DNA of 64,000 bases, taken from positions 40,101,468 through 40,165,467 of the forward strand of contig NC_054540.1 of NCBI RefSeq assembly GCF_017654505.1, in the 5' to 3' direction. Position 1 is the stretch's first letter. Each line of letters starts with the position of its first letter. A program made the translations under genes and the position numbers. Under the pieces are notes generated by a model that saw nothing but the letters and a program-made list of their open reading frames with translations, did no database searches and was not told the DNA's origin. This DNA comes from Polyodon spathula (Eukaryota; Chordata; Actinopteri; Acipenseriformes; Polyodontidae). Shown piece after piece: positions 10,691 to 22,799 of the stretch.

Positions 10691-12990
10691 TTAACTTTTA
10701 AACTCTGATGCTAGACTGCTGACTGTTCCGCTATCCAAGCCTTTAGCTTCTACAATTCTTTGTCTTCTTTTTAATCAAGGGATCATTTGGACACCTCCTC
10801 TTATAAACAGTAGGTTTATAAAAGGTTTCATGGGGGCCTTTTGAAAATAACAGTAACACAATCCTACCTACTAAATACTTATTTTTTAATTCATGCTCTG
10901 TCAAATAAAGAGATCACATACATGATTGTGCAATCAAGTAGCTCAATCAAATGATTTGTTCTCAATCATGTAGATCAGTAAGGGTCTGCATAGGGTGGCA
11001 CAGCAGACCCAAGTCTAGTCATTTCTAGAAAAGCTTGAAATAGTTTGTGAACAGCTGTCTATTCCACATTTCATGATTGAATCCAGAGTTCAGTGTGTTT
11101 AGTTTTAATGTAATTGAAGGTACTAAAGCATTTCCCTGTGGTTTGGTGTGATTGTTTTATAAATTGGAAGCCTTATTTGTACTATTTGCCAATAAAGCAG
11201 ACTGATTGTATTTGTCACTGTTGAATCCTTCATTTCACAGACTGCATGATCTTAGTTTGGGTCAGAATATAGTATTTAGTAAGTTTAGGTTTTTGTCATT
11301 TTTGTGACTTGTGAAAGGAAAGATGACCCTAGCTGTTTAAACCAGGAGAACAATACCGGTATTATTGTTAAATAATGTCTTAATTATAACCTTGGTAGTC
11401 TTCTCTTAGAAAATACAGTTTTTTATAATTACTCCAGACATCACTGCTGCCTTTTTTATTGTTTTATAAGGGGATTTTTTATAACATTGCTTCTTGCATC
11501 AACGTTATTATTATAATTTTTTTTTTTTTTTTTTTTTTTAACACAGTAGCAATTGTTCGACCCATCAATGTTGGTTGGTTTCTTGTAGCTTATTGCATGC
11601 ATTTGGTATTTGAATACTGAATTTTAGTGACTGGCATGAAACATATTTTTCCAAGCTTGTTTTTTCTCCCCCTGTCCAACGGTGCCGGGTTGTAAAATGT
11701 TTGGTGGTGCCCAGGGGCGAGGGTCAGATTCCCCTGTGCTCGGGGTTACGAGAAAAAAATGAAAATCATTTCTTTAGAGCCTTGTATTTATACAACAAAA
11801 TGTACCATTTTTAGTAAACCCAATATCTATTAGGTAAAACATCTACCTTGTTATGTACAGTTATCGTAGCTGTGTGCTTACACTATCTCATTTTTGTGCG
11901 TATATATTGCTTGTCTATGACACATTGTGCTATAAAATGGTGTGGAGGATAAACAACGAAGCCCCATTGAATACAGAAAATATACAACAAAGTGGATGGA
12001 TCCATAACACAAGAAAGCAAAAGTTGTGTGTTGCTGGACTGGCCTCTGGCTGTAAACACACGAACACGATGTGTTTAAATTAAACTTGTTTTAATTTCTG
12101 AGATTCAAGTCACAGTCTGACTGTGTAAAAACAATAACTCAGACAGTCGTTTTTAAAGTAGCAGTATAGACATAATAACTCAAAATACAATATTAGTAAT
12201 GAATCTCAATTATTGTAATTAAAACATAAGAATAAAATCAATAAATAAAAAAATATGCATCAATTACATTATAATGATCGACTGCATATACACAGCTGAA
12301 GTAAGACTTCTAGTAACTTTTGTAACTTGGATTATAAATGAAATCACTTTACAAACTATAAGGATATTTTTGAAAAAAAAAAAAAAAGTTACACCAAAGT
12401 AATAAAGCCAGCAAACCAGGAGAAACAAAATTGGTGCATAACAAAGCATTTATACTAGTCAACTTAATTATACATTCGTGTTTATACAAAGGTAGAAGTA
12501 ATTATTGATTGGTAAATAGACAACTTACCGCTTAGCAAAACATTCAGGCACTTTTCAGTTTGCAAAATTAAGTCGTTAAGGAGATTTTGATTATTTCATT
12601 GGGAATTTACTTTTTAAATGTGCAGAACTGCAAAGTATTTCAGTTGTTCTTGGCTCATACATAGTGGTTCACAAGTATTTTTGTAGACTTGGTAGGCAGA
12701 ATAACACACTACCATAATATTGAATACAAAAATAAAATATACAAACATAATACTGAATATGTAAATGACAAAAGAAAGTGGACTGACACAGTCTGCTGCT
12801 TTCTGGTTTTGTCACTTTGTGCGAGAGCCGGTGGTCTCCTAACGAAAGAGACATAACGCTGATTTTCCTGTTAAACTAGTCTGATGTGAAATGTTATTCG
12901 ATAGGTACGCTGTTTCTCAAATGTTACCATTATAAGGTGGAATTTTAAGAACACATAATGTATAAATATAATGATCCCATCAAAGGTATA
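10691..12990. other. AT-rich gene-free stretch
   Basis: Contains a poly-T tract (11518-11539) and an A tract near 12374-12387. No domain or splice-supported exon was seen on either strand. Confidence 0.45.
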
Positions 12991-12998
12991 TACATTTA

Positions 12999-13180
12999 TT
13001 ATATACAGCTCAAACGTTTGGTGGTGCAGATCCCACATTCCAAAATATTGGTGGCCCATACAACTTGGCACCTATGCCCCTGTCTAGGTAATTTATGTAG
13101 AAAAGAAAGAGCAAAGCTCTTAGCACAGATCACCTTGGCACCCCAAATGCATTGTCCTAAATAGACATTACTTACCAGTA
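12999..13180 (-). mobile_element. Diverged CR1 RT fragment
   Basis: The minus-strand translation ...GAKVICAKSFALSFLHKLPR aligns position by position with the GVPQGSVLGPLLFLIYINDL block of the RT; the nucleotide alignment is also visible. It is an old, non-coding relic. Confidence 0.5.
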
Positions 13181-14221
13181 CTCTTATGCTTTCTGTTTTA
13201 ACCAGGTGCATGATCTGATTCTTGCAGTGGTGTGTAGCTGTTCGATGTTTCCAGCTCTAGGATCACTTCTGTAGGATTAGCACACCCTTTTCTTCCCTCT
13301 CTTGTCTAATTTTAGATTCAACAATCTACTAACTATTGAGTAGTTAGTTAATAGAATTAAGCACAAATGGAAAGCTATTTGAAAGGTTCCTGAAATATCG
13401 ATATTGTTAGGACACCCATACAATACAAGCATATTGAACTGTAAGCTTGATAACCGTGCTATAGTACAGGAAAATGATCCATCAAGAATATGAACTCTGA
13501 TCCATTATATGATATGCGTAATATCGATTACCAAGGCAACAGTTATTCAAAGCACACTATATTGTGGCTTATTGTTAATGGAGAACTAACGGTTTTCTTA
13601 TCTCCCTTAACAAGAAGTCTTGTATTGTTTTGCTGTGTGTCTTTATTTACTTGTTTGCTTCTTGTGTAGCAAGTAATAGGTTTCCTATGGACAGCTAAAT
13701 GAAAGTGTAATTTCAATAATTGTAAGTGGCAGATCTAAACACCACAATCCATTAAATCTTCATTAAGTCCTGACATTTGACCAATTTCTAATGAAAGAAA
13801 TACTCTGAAGAGACTTGCGTGCAATATTTGATTTTAATTACCTTAGTACACAAACGGCTCAATATTTATTTTATTTGATTAAAAGCTCGAACCACAAATG
13901 CAGATGAGCCTAGCAGTTAAAGTAGATCTAACTAACAAAATAGCACCATAATAACTATAGATTTCATTATTTGTCTCAAATATGCAGTTTTGAAAGCAAC
14001 TCATGTTATAGTAAGCTTTTTATTATGATTATTATGCTATCTGGTACTACTTTAGGTTAAAGACATTTCTGTTTGTAGGCCATGTTTTCAAGTAGTATTG
14101 CACTTGCTTGGCCACTGCTTAAGTGAAATGACCCTGCAAGAGCAAACAGAATAAGATACAGAAACCAAGAGCTTCCTGGAATCTAAAGTAGTCCCAGAAG
14201 TTTTAAAAGGAAAATAAATGT
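13181..14221. other. Gene-free stretch
   Basis: AT-rich DNA with no repeat family or coding signal that I recognise. Confidence 0.4.
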
Positions 14222-14226
14222 GTGCC

Positions 14227-14968
14227 TGTGGCAAAGTGGTTAACAGTGTGCAAGTGCAGGAATGCAGCAGTGATCAATGAACAGACAGACAACGATAATA
14301 TATATTCCAATGTCCAATTCAAAGTCTGATGACAAAACAGCAGTAAACAATAACAATGAGAATAGGCAATACAGCAGTGTGTATTGCTCTGTTAATCCTC
14401 GGGTTGGTCCCATAATAATATTAGTCCCTTTCCTAAACACCCACACATAACACAAATACAAGTCCATAGCGAAGTATAAATACTCAGCAGTGCTTGTGGT
14501 GTAAATACAGTTATTTGTGAATAAGGTGCTGTGTTGTCTGGGTTTAGTGCTGGCCTTCAGCGACAGCTCTTGATCGTGTTAGCCATCTAATAACAATAAA
14601 CAAATAGTTTTTAGACACAACAAACAAACAAAACACTCACAATTACAATACAGGTCTCCCTCCAGTTTAACGTTAACCAATACAAAGGAACAGATCACTT
14701 CGCTACGTCCCCTTTTGTACCGTCAATCATGACCCCTTGGTTAACTAGTGCAGCCACTCATCCAATCCACAGCTGCCATGTCGTTTCCCTTCTGGGTCAA
14801 TGATTTAGTGTATCATAGCTCCGCCCCCTTTCTAGATGACCGACTTCCTTCTAACCCTGGGAATGAATTGTCTTGTCATCCAGTCTATGGCACCCTGTTC
14901 CCTTTACACAGCGTCCTCACAGGTTGGGAGAGAGGCTTATCATCAAGAATCATTCTGTCTCTGTCACA
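14227..14968 (-). mobile_element. Solo LTR, family X, diverged copy (imperfect TSD)
   Basis: Starts TGTGGCAAAGTGG and ends CTCTGTCACA on the plus strand, as in the copies at 5778 and 22082, and has the same order of landmarks (CGACAGCTC, CTCACAGGTTGGGAG near the end). The flanks are GTGCC at 14222-14226 and GTGCT at 14969-14973, a target duplication with one change. It is older than the other two copies. Confidence 0.8.
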
Positions 14969-15390
14969 GTGCTACAACTTGTGTTTCTTTCAAAACCATT
15001 TGAGACCTATTTAGCTAATGGGAGGGCACAGCAGGTTAGATTTATGAAATGAATTTGTTAGTTATAATTAGTTTAAGACTCTGGCGGTGTGCATTGTGGT
15101 TTGTGCCTTGCCTCTGCCCTGTTACATTTACAAAAGTTGCAAATGACCTATATGCAGCTAGTATGGCCAAAGGTTTTGCATCACCTAGAATTTTAGGATT
15201 TTGACAGTTTAAAAAACAAACAAACAAAAAAAAAAAAAAAAAAAAACTATATGAATGTAATTTAGATCTTTTCTTTAACATTATGTAATTAAAGAAACTA
15301 CACAAACATATTGTTAAAGTCTACCAGAGACACAGGAAAAAAAACACGGACAGTTATTGCAGGGCAAAATGTTGCTCCCCCCATGTCTTC

Positions 15391-17677
15391 CTAGCTGGAA
15401 GCTCCCTCTTCCAGGGTTCCAGCTGGACTGTAGTAGGGGGAACTGGTCTGACCTTCCCTCTCTTCTTTGTGGCTGGCAGTACCCTCTGGTGGGAGTCTGG
15501 CCTCACTGCAGCGGGGAGAGTTGGTCTCCTGACCTCTGCCCCCTCCTTTGTAGCCAGCAGTCCCCTTTTCTGAGGTGCTGGCCCCGGTGCTTCCTGCGGC
15601 CTGCGATCCCAGGCAAAGCAAGACTGGTAGCGACCCAAGGCAAAGCAAGACCGGTAGCGACCCCGGGTGAAGCAAGTCTGGCAGCGACCCAGAAGGACGC
15701 AAGCCAGGCAGCAGCCCCAAACGATCCGGACATGGCATCCCCGGGCGGGGACGCGCAGGCTTCTCTGGGCGTCAAACTGACATTCCCGGGTGATGGCTGA
15801 CCGGCATCCCCAGGCGATGTACGGCAGGGCCGTTGTGGTCCCTCCGGAGGCGAGGTTGATGCAGAGGCAGCTCCTGCTCCGCTCCTCTCCTCATGACCAT
15901 GGGGGTAGTGAAGGTGGTGGTGATGGAGGTGAAGGTAATGGAGGTGATAGAGGTGACAGTGGGGAAGATGATGAAGGTGGTGAGACCAGCAGGCATCCTC
16001 TCTTTGCTGGTGGGACTGGAGGTAGAAGCAGCTCCTGCTACTCTCCTTGTGTTGGAGATGAAGGTGAAAGCATCACCATCACCTCTGCTGGTGGGGTTGG
16101 GAGCGGCATACAGCCCTCCCACGTGTGTGGAGGTACCACGAGCATGCATTCTTCCTTGGCTGGTGGGCGGGAAGTCAGCAGGTATGCATCCTCTGCTGGC
16201 AGAGGTGGAGGCAGAGGCAGCTCATGCTGAGGGTGATAGTGGTGGCGGTGATGGGAGTGAAGGTGGTCAGACCAGCAGGCATCCTCCCTCTGCTGGTGCG
16301 GGTTATGCCAGTAGTCATGCTCTCTCTGCTGGTGGAGGTGGGAGCAACGGGTAGTTCTCCCACGGCGGTGGAGACGCTACCTGCAGGTAATCGCCCTCTG
16401 CTGATGGAGGTAGGGGAGGCAATTTGTCCTATCCCGGGGTTGGAGGCAACAGCAGCAGGCAATCTCCCTCTGCTGGTGGATACGGCCCTTCCTCTTCCTC
16501 TAGCGTTGGAGACAGTGGCAGGGCTTCTCCATCTGCTAGTGGAGGTGGGAGCAACCGGTGGTCCTCCCAAGGTGATGGAGGCACCACCAGCAGGCATTCT
16601 CCCTCTGCTGGAGGAGGGGGAAGATGCAAGTCATCTTCCCCCAGGTTTGGAGGCAACACCAGCAGGCCCCCTCTGCTGGTGGAGGTAGGAGCGACGGGAA
16701 GTCCTCCAACAGCAATGGAGCTACCACTAGGAGGTATTCGCCCTCTGCTGGTGGAGGTGGGAGTGGCAAGCTGTCCTCCCATGGAGCTAGAAACAAAACC
16801 AGCAGGTAATCTCCCTCTGCTGGTGGAGGTGGAATCGACCGGTAGTCCTCCCACGTCGATGAAGGTGGACGTAGCTGGCATTTTCCCTCTGCTGGTGGAG
16901 ACTGAGGCTGTAAACCTGGGGAGTCCTTCTTGTGCTGTGGACGCTCTGACACCCCCCTCTTGGGCGATGGATGCTCGTCTCCTCCCACTGGGGCACAGGA
17001 CGTTCGGGCTCCTCCCAATCGGGTGCAGGACACTTGGGCTCCTCCCCTCTAGGCACTGGACGCTGGACGCTCGGGCTCGTCCGCTGTTGGTGGAGGTGGC
17101 AGAAACAGCAGGTATTCTCCCTCTGCCGGTGAGGATGGGCACAGCAGGAATCTAGTGGGAGGGGCCAGTTGAGTGGAAAGTGCCCCCACTCCCCACAGAG
17201 GTAGCACTCCTGTGTCACCCCTATAGTGCGGAGGAAGGCTCCCCAGCTGCTCTCCTCCAGTGGCTGTGGCTGGACCAGCAGGAGATCTTCCTCTGCTGGG
17301 ACAGGCTTGGACTGTGGTTGTTCGGGATCCTCCCTTGGGTTTTGGCTGGGTCTGGTCTCTCACCCAGAACTCTCTCTGCTGCATCCCCAACCAGGCTCTG
17401 ATTCCAGGCCTCCTCATATTGGGGGTCGTCTAGGGGCAGTCCTCCCAAACGTGCCCAAACTCACTAAAGGCTCTGCACATGGGGGCCCGGTTAAGGGGTC
17501 CAGACCAAATTGGAGCCCGGGTCCACCACCTCTTCTGCTGCTGCGGTTGCTACAGCTGCTGCTGCTTCTCCTTCCCCTTTCCTCCTCTTCCTCCCATCTT
17601 TTTTCCTCTTCCTCAAAAAACACAAAAAATTTGTGGCCTGAATCCGGAGGCGATGATGATCCCACAACTGACACCAT
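15391..17677 (-). pseudogene. Gag-like zinc-knuckle and proline-rich repeat protein, broken
   Basis: On the minus strand, just after the primer site, the frame passes through an acidic FFVFFEEEE stretch. It then reaches a first knuckle remnant near 17475-17430 reading CRAFSEFGHVWEDCP, where the second Cys of CX2CX4HX4C is Phe. A second knuckle near 17215-17170 reads CYLCGEWGHFPLNW, where the last Cys is Trp. Downstream is a long tandem array with units of about 65-95 bp whose translation is variants of PPPAEGEYLLV...WED. Many frames stay open because the array is GC-rich and repetitive; frame changes and a TAG after the first knuckle show decay. The GH-W-CP pattern matches the intact knuckles at 49.9 kb. 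A nucleic-acid binding structural role is inferred from that. Confidence 0.55.
15880..17130 (-). repeat. Degenerate coding minisatellite
   Basis: Plus-strand phrases such as CCCTCTGCTGGTGGAGGTGG recur roughly every 65-95 bp, more than fifteen times. The minus-strand reading is CCACCAGCAGAGGG (PPAEG). The array lies within the Gag-like pseudogene. Confidence 0.85.
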
Positions 17678-17684
17678 GTGTCAC
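17667..17684 (-). promoter_or_regulatory. Primer binding site, tRNA-Leu type
   Basis: TGGTGTCAGTTGTGGGAT on the minus strand, immediately after the LTR end. It matches the complement of the vertebrate tRNA-Leu 3' end except for two bases. Confidence 0.6.
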
Positions 17685-18601
17685 AGGGTACCAAGGGGTG
17701 ACGTCAGACCAGAGTCACAGGAACACAAACGTGGACAGGCATTGCAGGGCAAAATGGCGCTGGTGCCATTTTTAATAAACAAAAAATTAAACAAAATGGA
17801 TTACAAAAATAAAGGTAGTGGACAGGCTGGTCGAATGACTTCACTGTAGTAAATCTTGGTTTGTTTTCTTTTCTTCCTCGCTCGCTTTCTCTCTCTCTCT
17901 GTCACTCCAAAGCACTCCACGATATGCCTCCCAGTGCAGCGAGCTGCAGGATTTATATACTTAGCCAGGGGATTAACCAGCTACCAATTAGGTGATTATC
18001 CCCCGGCTGCATTTTGCACAGGTTTTTGAATTACTGGCTGGACGAGTTGCCAAACCTTGCCTCGGACAGAATGTACACACATGCACACAAACACACACAC
18101 ATGCCGTCTTTTTAAATAAATAAATAAATACCTATACAAAATCATAATATAAAATGATAATACACAATAACGAAAATGAAAACAGATTTAAATGTACAGG
18201 GCTCCTCATTTTTCAGCAGATTTTATTTGACTTTATGAAGCAAAATTAGGTCATTCTATCGAGTGATGCAAAACTATTGTCCATAGCTTTAAAAATATAT
18301 AGAACTGAAAGTAATTGTGTAAGCTGAAGAAAAACCTTTAGCAGCAGTTTGGAGTTCTGACAAACCACCTATAATTGAGGAGTATGTGGATCTATTAAAA
18401 ACAAGACTTTCCCTGAACATGGCATTAAATTTAGATACAAAATGTATTTTAATGAACGTTTCTCATGCTCATGCAATCTCTTTTTGCTCTTAGCCGATTT
18501 ATATCATTATTATACAAATAAATACAATTGAATAATTGGGGAGAACCAGAACATAACTGAAGAGCTGAACTGCTAGAAACTAGACTGTTCCTGTATAATA
18601 A

Positions 18602-19414
18602 GAGCATAAGAAAGTTTACAAACGAGAGGAGGCCATAGAGCCCATCTTGCTTGTTTGGTTGTTAGTAGTTTATTGATCCCAGCTTATTGAAGGATCCCAG
18701 GGTGTCAGTTTCAACAACATTACTGGGGATTTGGTTCCAGACCCTCACAATTCTCTATGTAAAAAAGTGCCTCCTACTTTCTGTTCTGAATGCCCCTTTG
18801 TCTAATCTCCATTTATGACCCCTGGTCCTTGTTTCTTTTTTTCAGGTTGAGAAAGTCCCCTGGGTCGACATTGTCAATACCTTTTAGAATTTTGAATGCT
18901 TGAATCGGGTCACCGCATTTCTTCTTTGTTCAAGACTGAATTGATTCTTTTAGCCTGTCTGCATATGACATGCCTTTTAAACCCGGAATAATTCTGGTCG
19001 CTCTTCTTTGCACTCTTTCTAGAGCAGTAATGTAATTTTTGTACGAGGTGACCAGAACTGAATGAAATATTCAAGATGAGGTCTTACTAATGCATTGTAC
19101 AGTTTTAACATTACTTCCTTTGATTTAAATTCAACATTTTTCACAGTATATCCGAGCATCTTGTTGGCCTTTTTTATAGCTTCCCCACATTGTCCAGATG
19201 AAGATATTTCTGAGTCAACACAAACTCCTAGGTCTTTTTCATAGATTCCTTCTTCAATTTCAGTATCTCCCATATAATATTTATAATGCACATTTTTATT
19301 GCCTGCGTTCAGTAGCTTACACTTTTCTCTATTAAATGTAATTTGCCATGCTAACTGTTTTTGGATCTTATTATAGTTTCCATAAATTTACATATAATAG
19401 AAGTCAGGCTTTGG
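18602..19414 (-). mobile_element. CR1/L3-type LINE, copy 5, internally deleted
   Basis: Starts at the CATAAG tail (18604) and reads leftward through the RT C-terminus. Near 19352 the sequence jumps from the region corresponding to ATTTGCCATG to that of GGATCTTATTATAGTTTCC, losing roughly 540 bases of the RT core including FADD. It then ends near 19414. The frame 19291-19019 on the minus strand preserves the KDLGVCVDSEISSS and ALVRPHLEY motifs. Confidence 0.9.
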
Positions 19415-20216
19415 ATTTGATGTTAGTGAGTTTTTCCAGGTAAAAAAAGTAAACAAACTATTTTTCATTCCTGTTCTGATCTGTCCCTGCGCAGAAAGCT
19501 AGTATTTCACTTTACATATTTTTCATAGGATTCCATCTATCGATAGAGGAGCTCAAGTCATTTTAAAGTAAATTAGATTTGAGAAGTCCCCCAACATTTA
19601 CCTGTGTTTACTAATTAGAGCTACAGCCAGAGAAAGTGAGAAGTAAAAAAAATTACATTTAAAAAAAAGCTGAAAAGTGGCGGGAATCTGGGATCCACTG
19701 CCGTGTTTTTTTTTTTGTTTGTTTTTTTCGCAGAAACCCAAATTGAATGAAGTTAAGATTCAGATTACACCTGAAATTAGAATTTATATCAAATAATAAG
19801 TGAACTTTAACTGCTGGTTTCGCAAACTCAGAGATGCCAATACTTGAGAGTGAACAAAACAGCACCTACCAAGCAAAATGAGTTAAATGTTTGTTTATTT
19901 TTTTTTTTAGACAAGTCAGGACAGTAAAATAGGGGCTGTGAAGCATGATGCAAGTATTCAGTCAAATAAAGTTGAGGTCAAATGTACTGTATATTTAGTT
20001 TCAAGTGAAATCTATTTTATTCTACCTGTGCACAAGGGCTGAAATAAATGTTGTACAGCATGTCTTTTATTTTAATGTTCTTTGGATCTCAAATGCAACC
20101 TGTTTACACCAGAAAGTCACTCCCTTTTAATTGTTAAAAGTCAAAAAAGAATTATGTACACTTTCAATTGCTCTTGTAAATTTTTGCGGCACCTTACTTT
20201 CCCCCTGTTTGGTGAG

Positions 20217-20217
20217 C

Positions 20218-20280
<63 letters not shown>
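20217..20280. repeat. (AAT)n microsatellite
   Basis: About 20 perfect trinucleotide repeats. Confidence 0.97.
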
Positions 20281-20894
20281 CATTTAACCTACAAAGAAGC
20301 CACAGAGAATACTTTCAGTGTGGGTTTCTGTGAAGGCACTCACAAGACAAGATCTCTTGAACTTGACCTAGTCATCCACTCGTTTGGGACTATTTACAAT
20401 ACTAAGGGCCTCATTCACTAAACGGTGGTAAATTACCATAATTACCACGTGGCAGGAGGAAGACACACAGTGTGCAAAATTTTTATTAAATGGAGAGCAT
20501 CTGTCTCTAATAGTTCATCAAGAACATCACTCAAAAGCCAAGGCTGAAACTTTTCAACATGTAGTCTATAGCTACGGAGGCAACTCTTTAAAATGGACAC
20601 TGTAACACTGGAGTTGCTATTGAAACAATCTTTAAAACTGTAACAAAATTTTGCAAGAAACAAGTGTCATTTAAAATGGTCTGTGTTAGCTGGAAAAAAA
20701 AAAAGTAACTAGTAGACAAAATACATTTTTTTAAAAACAACCTTGAATGACAAATTCAGCAACATTTTCAAGCTTTGTAAACCTGTAAAACTTATGTCGA
20801 CACATTAATTACAATGACCATAGACTATAGTAATTCCCATAGACAATTTTTCTACCTCTAATCCCAAAAAAAACACAGGAGAAACGTTACAGAA

Positions 20895-20945
20895 TGAACT
20901 AATTTTGCTTCATAAAGTCAAATGAAACCTGCTGAATAATGTTAC
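20895..20945 (+). repeat. Inverted copy of the 18.2 kb Tc1-like internal sequence
   Basis: TAATTTTGCTTCATAAAGTC and the following CAAATGAAACCTGCTGAA are the reverse complement, with few changes, of 18215-18260. Confidence 0.7.
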
Positions 20946-21302
20946 GTTAACATCGAATTACATACTCCTAGAAGTTTTCCAATGAGAAACTGACAAAAAT
21001 TGAAAGATGTAACATTTTGAAATCTATCCTGAAATACTGTACTATGGCTTATGGTACACTTTTGCTATATGCTTTTGTAGTTTCTTTGATTAAATTATGT
21101 TAACATTTTATTTTTATGTCTCCATCCTATGTGATGCAAAGAAGTTTTTTGTAACTAAAAATAAATTGCAAGAAATAGGTTGCATTTTCTAGTCCAATTT
21201 TGCTATAAAACTGAGTAGTATTGCCTGACAGGCAGAATTTTTCAATCTTGCTGTTTTTATTTATTTTAGCTTAAAATAAGCTTTTGTATGGTAATGGGTA
21301 CT

Positions 21303-21470
21303 TGTGACAAAGTGCCCGCCCCTGTGTATATTATCTGTTATATGTTGTGTGTAGTCATTGGTACACGGGATATAAACGGGTCTGTGTAACACGAGTGTTT
21401 AAAATGTATATTTGTATTTAGGCAGGAGGAGTGCACAGCACTTCATGTGCAAGTAAAAGTTTAACACAAT
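21303..21470 (+). mobile_element. LTR family Y fragment (5' end only)
   Basis: Starts TGTGACAAAGTGCCCGCCCC and follows the LTR at 47276 for about 170 bases (GGTACACGGGATATAAACGG, then CACGAGTGTTTAAAATGTAT) before similarity ends. Confidence 0.75.
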
Positions 21471-21627
21471 TAAACTAACAGATTATAATTTAAACACGTA
21501 AATGATTTTTCTCCCGAAATGAATGAACGCATTCAAATAATTCTGAACGGGGATAGATAGATCTTGCTGAGTTTAAGTAGGTAATTATGAACACACAAAA
21601 AAATGCCAAAATAGCAGTCACCAAAGA

Positions 21628-21664
21628 AAGAAAGAAAGAAAGAGAGAGACACAGACAGAAAGAA
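21628..21664. repeat. (AAAG)n / GA-rich run
   Basis: Short purine-rich tandem run. Confidence 0.85.
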
Positions 21665-22081
21665 GCATTTACATTGTATTGTTTTTGGATTCTGTATAGG
21701 CTTTAGATACCTAACAGAAAAGCTGTTTTAAACACAAAAAGCACATTTGTGTTATTAAAATAAACATGCAATGCGTCTGTTGGATTTAGTGATGAGAAAC
21801 AGTGTAGCTGTATTATTGGTGTATGTGAATGAATTGTGGAGGTATTTGCAAACTGAGGGAATACAGTAACAAATAAAAACAGACTTAATTTAAGATTTCC
21901 TCAAATTTAAGATGCAGACCAAATTTCCTAACCTCAATTTGAGGAAAAAATAAAACATCAAATAAATATGCATTTACAAAGATACAACCTTAGTTACGCA
22001 TATTGAGACAGTTTACTGCTGTCTACTAGCACAAAGAGCCATATAGTTATGTGCTTTTAACAAGTTTGTTAGATAGGTGGG

Positions 22082-22794
22082 TGTGGCAAAGTGGTTGGTA
22101 AGGGGAACAGATGCCGCGGTGATGCGGTGCAGGAGTGATGAACAGACAACAGTGATTCAGTGAATAAGTGCTTTACTGCTCTTTTCCAGGTCTGGTGACC
22201 GTCAAAAATAATAAATCCCCGGCAACACACAACAATGTGTAAAGCATGGGGATAATGAAAACAAGGACACAGTCCTGAACAGAAACAACGGTATGGTCAC
22301 CAGTCCTGGGTGATCGAAAACGTGCAGGTGCTCAGTGCAGTGGTGCTCCGGATAGTGCTCTCCTTTCGACAGCTCCGGAGATGTGCGTTAACTGTCTAGT
22401 GCTGAATACAAAAACAGACAGTTACACGGACAGACACAACAATACAAAACACGAACACAATCCACTCTGAGAGCTCCTCTCTCAGTCCTTCTCTCTCTCC
22501 AATCGTTTAACCCAAACGAAGGAGAAGATCAGCGTTACCCTGGCCCCTATATGTAATCCCGCATGATATCGAGATAAACGGTTGCAGCTGCCTTATTACT
22601 TGCAGCTGCCTCTCGTTTACCTTTCAAATCAATACGGTCTTACAACAGAGTCGCGCTTCCCTCCAGGCTGACCCACTTCCCTGACCCAGAAACGAACTGT
22701 CAGGCCAGCCCTTCCAGATACTTCTCCTCCCGTTCTTTAGCGCCCTCACAGATCGGGAGGAAGATTCATCACCAGAACTCATCTTTCCGTCACA
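22082..22794 (-). mobile_element. Solo LTR, family X, copy 2 (TSD GTGGG)
   Basis: Runs from TGTGGCAAAGTGG to CCGTCACA and is flanked by a perfect GTGGG duplication at 22077-22081 and 22795-22799. It is very similar to 5778-6500 over most of its 713 bases, including the GCAGCTGC hairpin. Same orientation as the other two family X copies. Confidence 0.9.
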
Positions 22795-22799
22795 GTGGG

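Larger units (their letters stand above)
15320..18070 (-). mobile_element. Old pol-less LTR element with Gag-like zinc-knuckle ORF (family G relic)
   Basis: Read on the minus strand, an LTR (about 18070-17684) ends in GTGACACA and is followed directly by TGGTGTCAGTTGTGGGAT, a tRNA-Leu-type primer binding site with two mismatches. The LTR has TATATAAATC near 17950. The internal part encodes remnants of a protein with zinc knuckles and a repeat tract. At the left, about 50 bases near 15320-15370 repeat the LTR sequence at 17710-17755, so the 3' LTR is mostly lost. No integrase, protease or RT is visible. Same architecture as 49266-52345. Confidence 0.65.
15160..18290. mobile_element. Tc1/mariner-like non-autonomous element split by an LTR element
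   Basis: The left end near 15160-15195 reads TATGGCCAAAGGTTTTGCAT. The right end, read on the minus strand from about 18288, reads CTATGGACAATAGTTTTGCA. Together they form an inverted terminal repeat of a type common in fish genomes. Internal sequence near the right end (AATTTTGCTTCATAAAGTCA on the minus strand) recurs at about 20905-20925. The intervening 15320-18070 is a separate LTR element, so it would be a nested insertion. Confidence 0.45.
19415..21302. other. Mostly unique DNA with one microsatellite
   Basis: Holds an (AAT)n run, an internal scrap of the Tc1-like element near 20800-20950, and near 20408-20450 a GGGCCTCATTCACTAAAC stretch with nearby inverted sequence that may be a DNA-transposon end. 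The minus-strand frame 20663-20442 (73 aa) has no domain I recognise. Confidence 0.4.

Noticed and set aside
15350..17200. Several overlapping plus-strand frames of 120-240 codons in the Gly/Ser-rich segment.
   Set aside because: The plus-strand frames mirror the degenerate minus-strand coding repeat. The primer site and knuckles fix the sense as minus.
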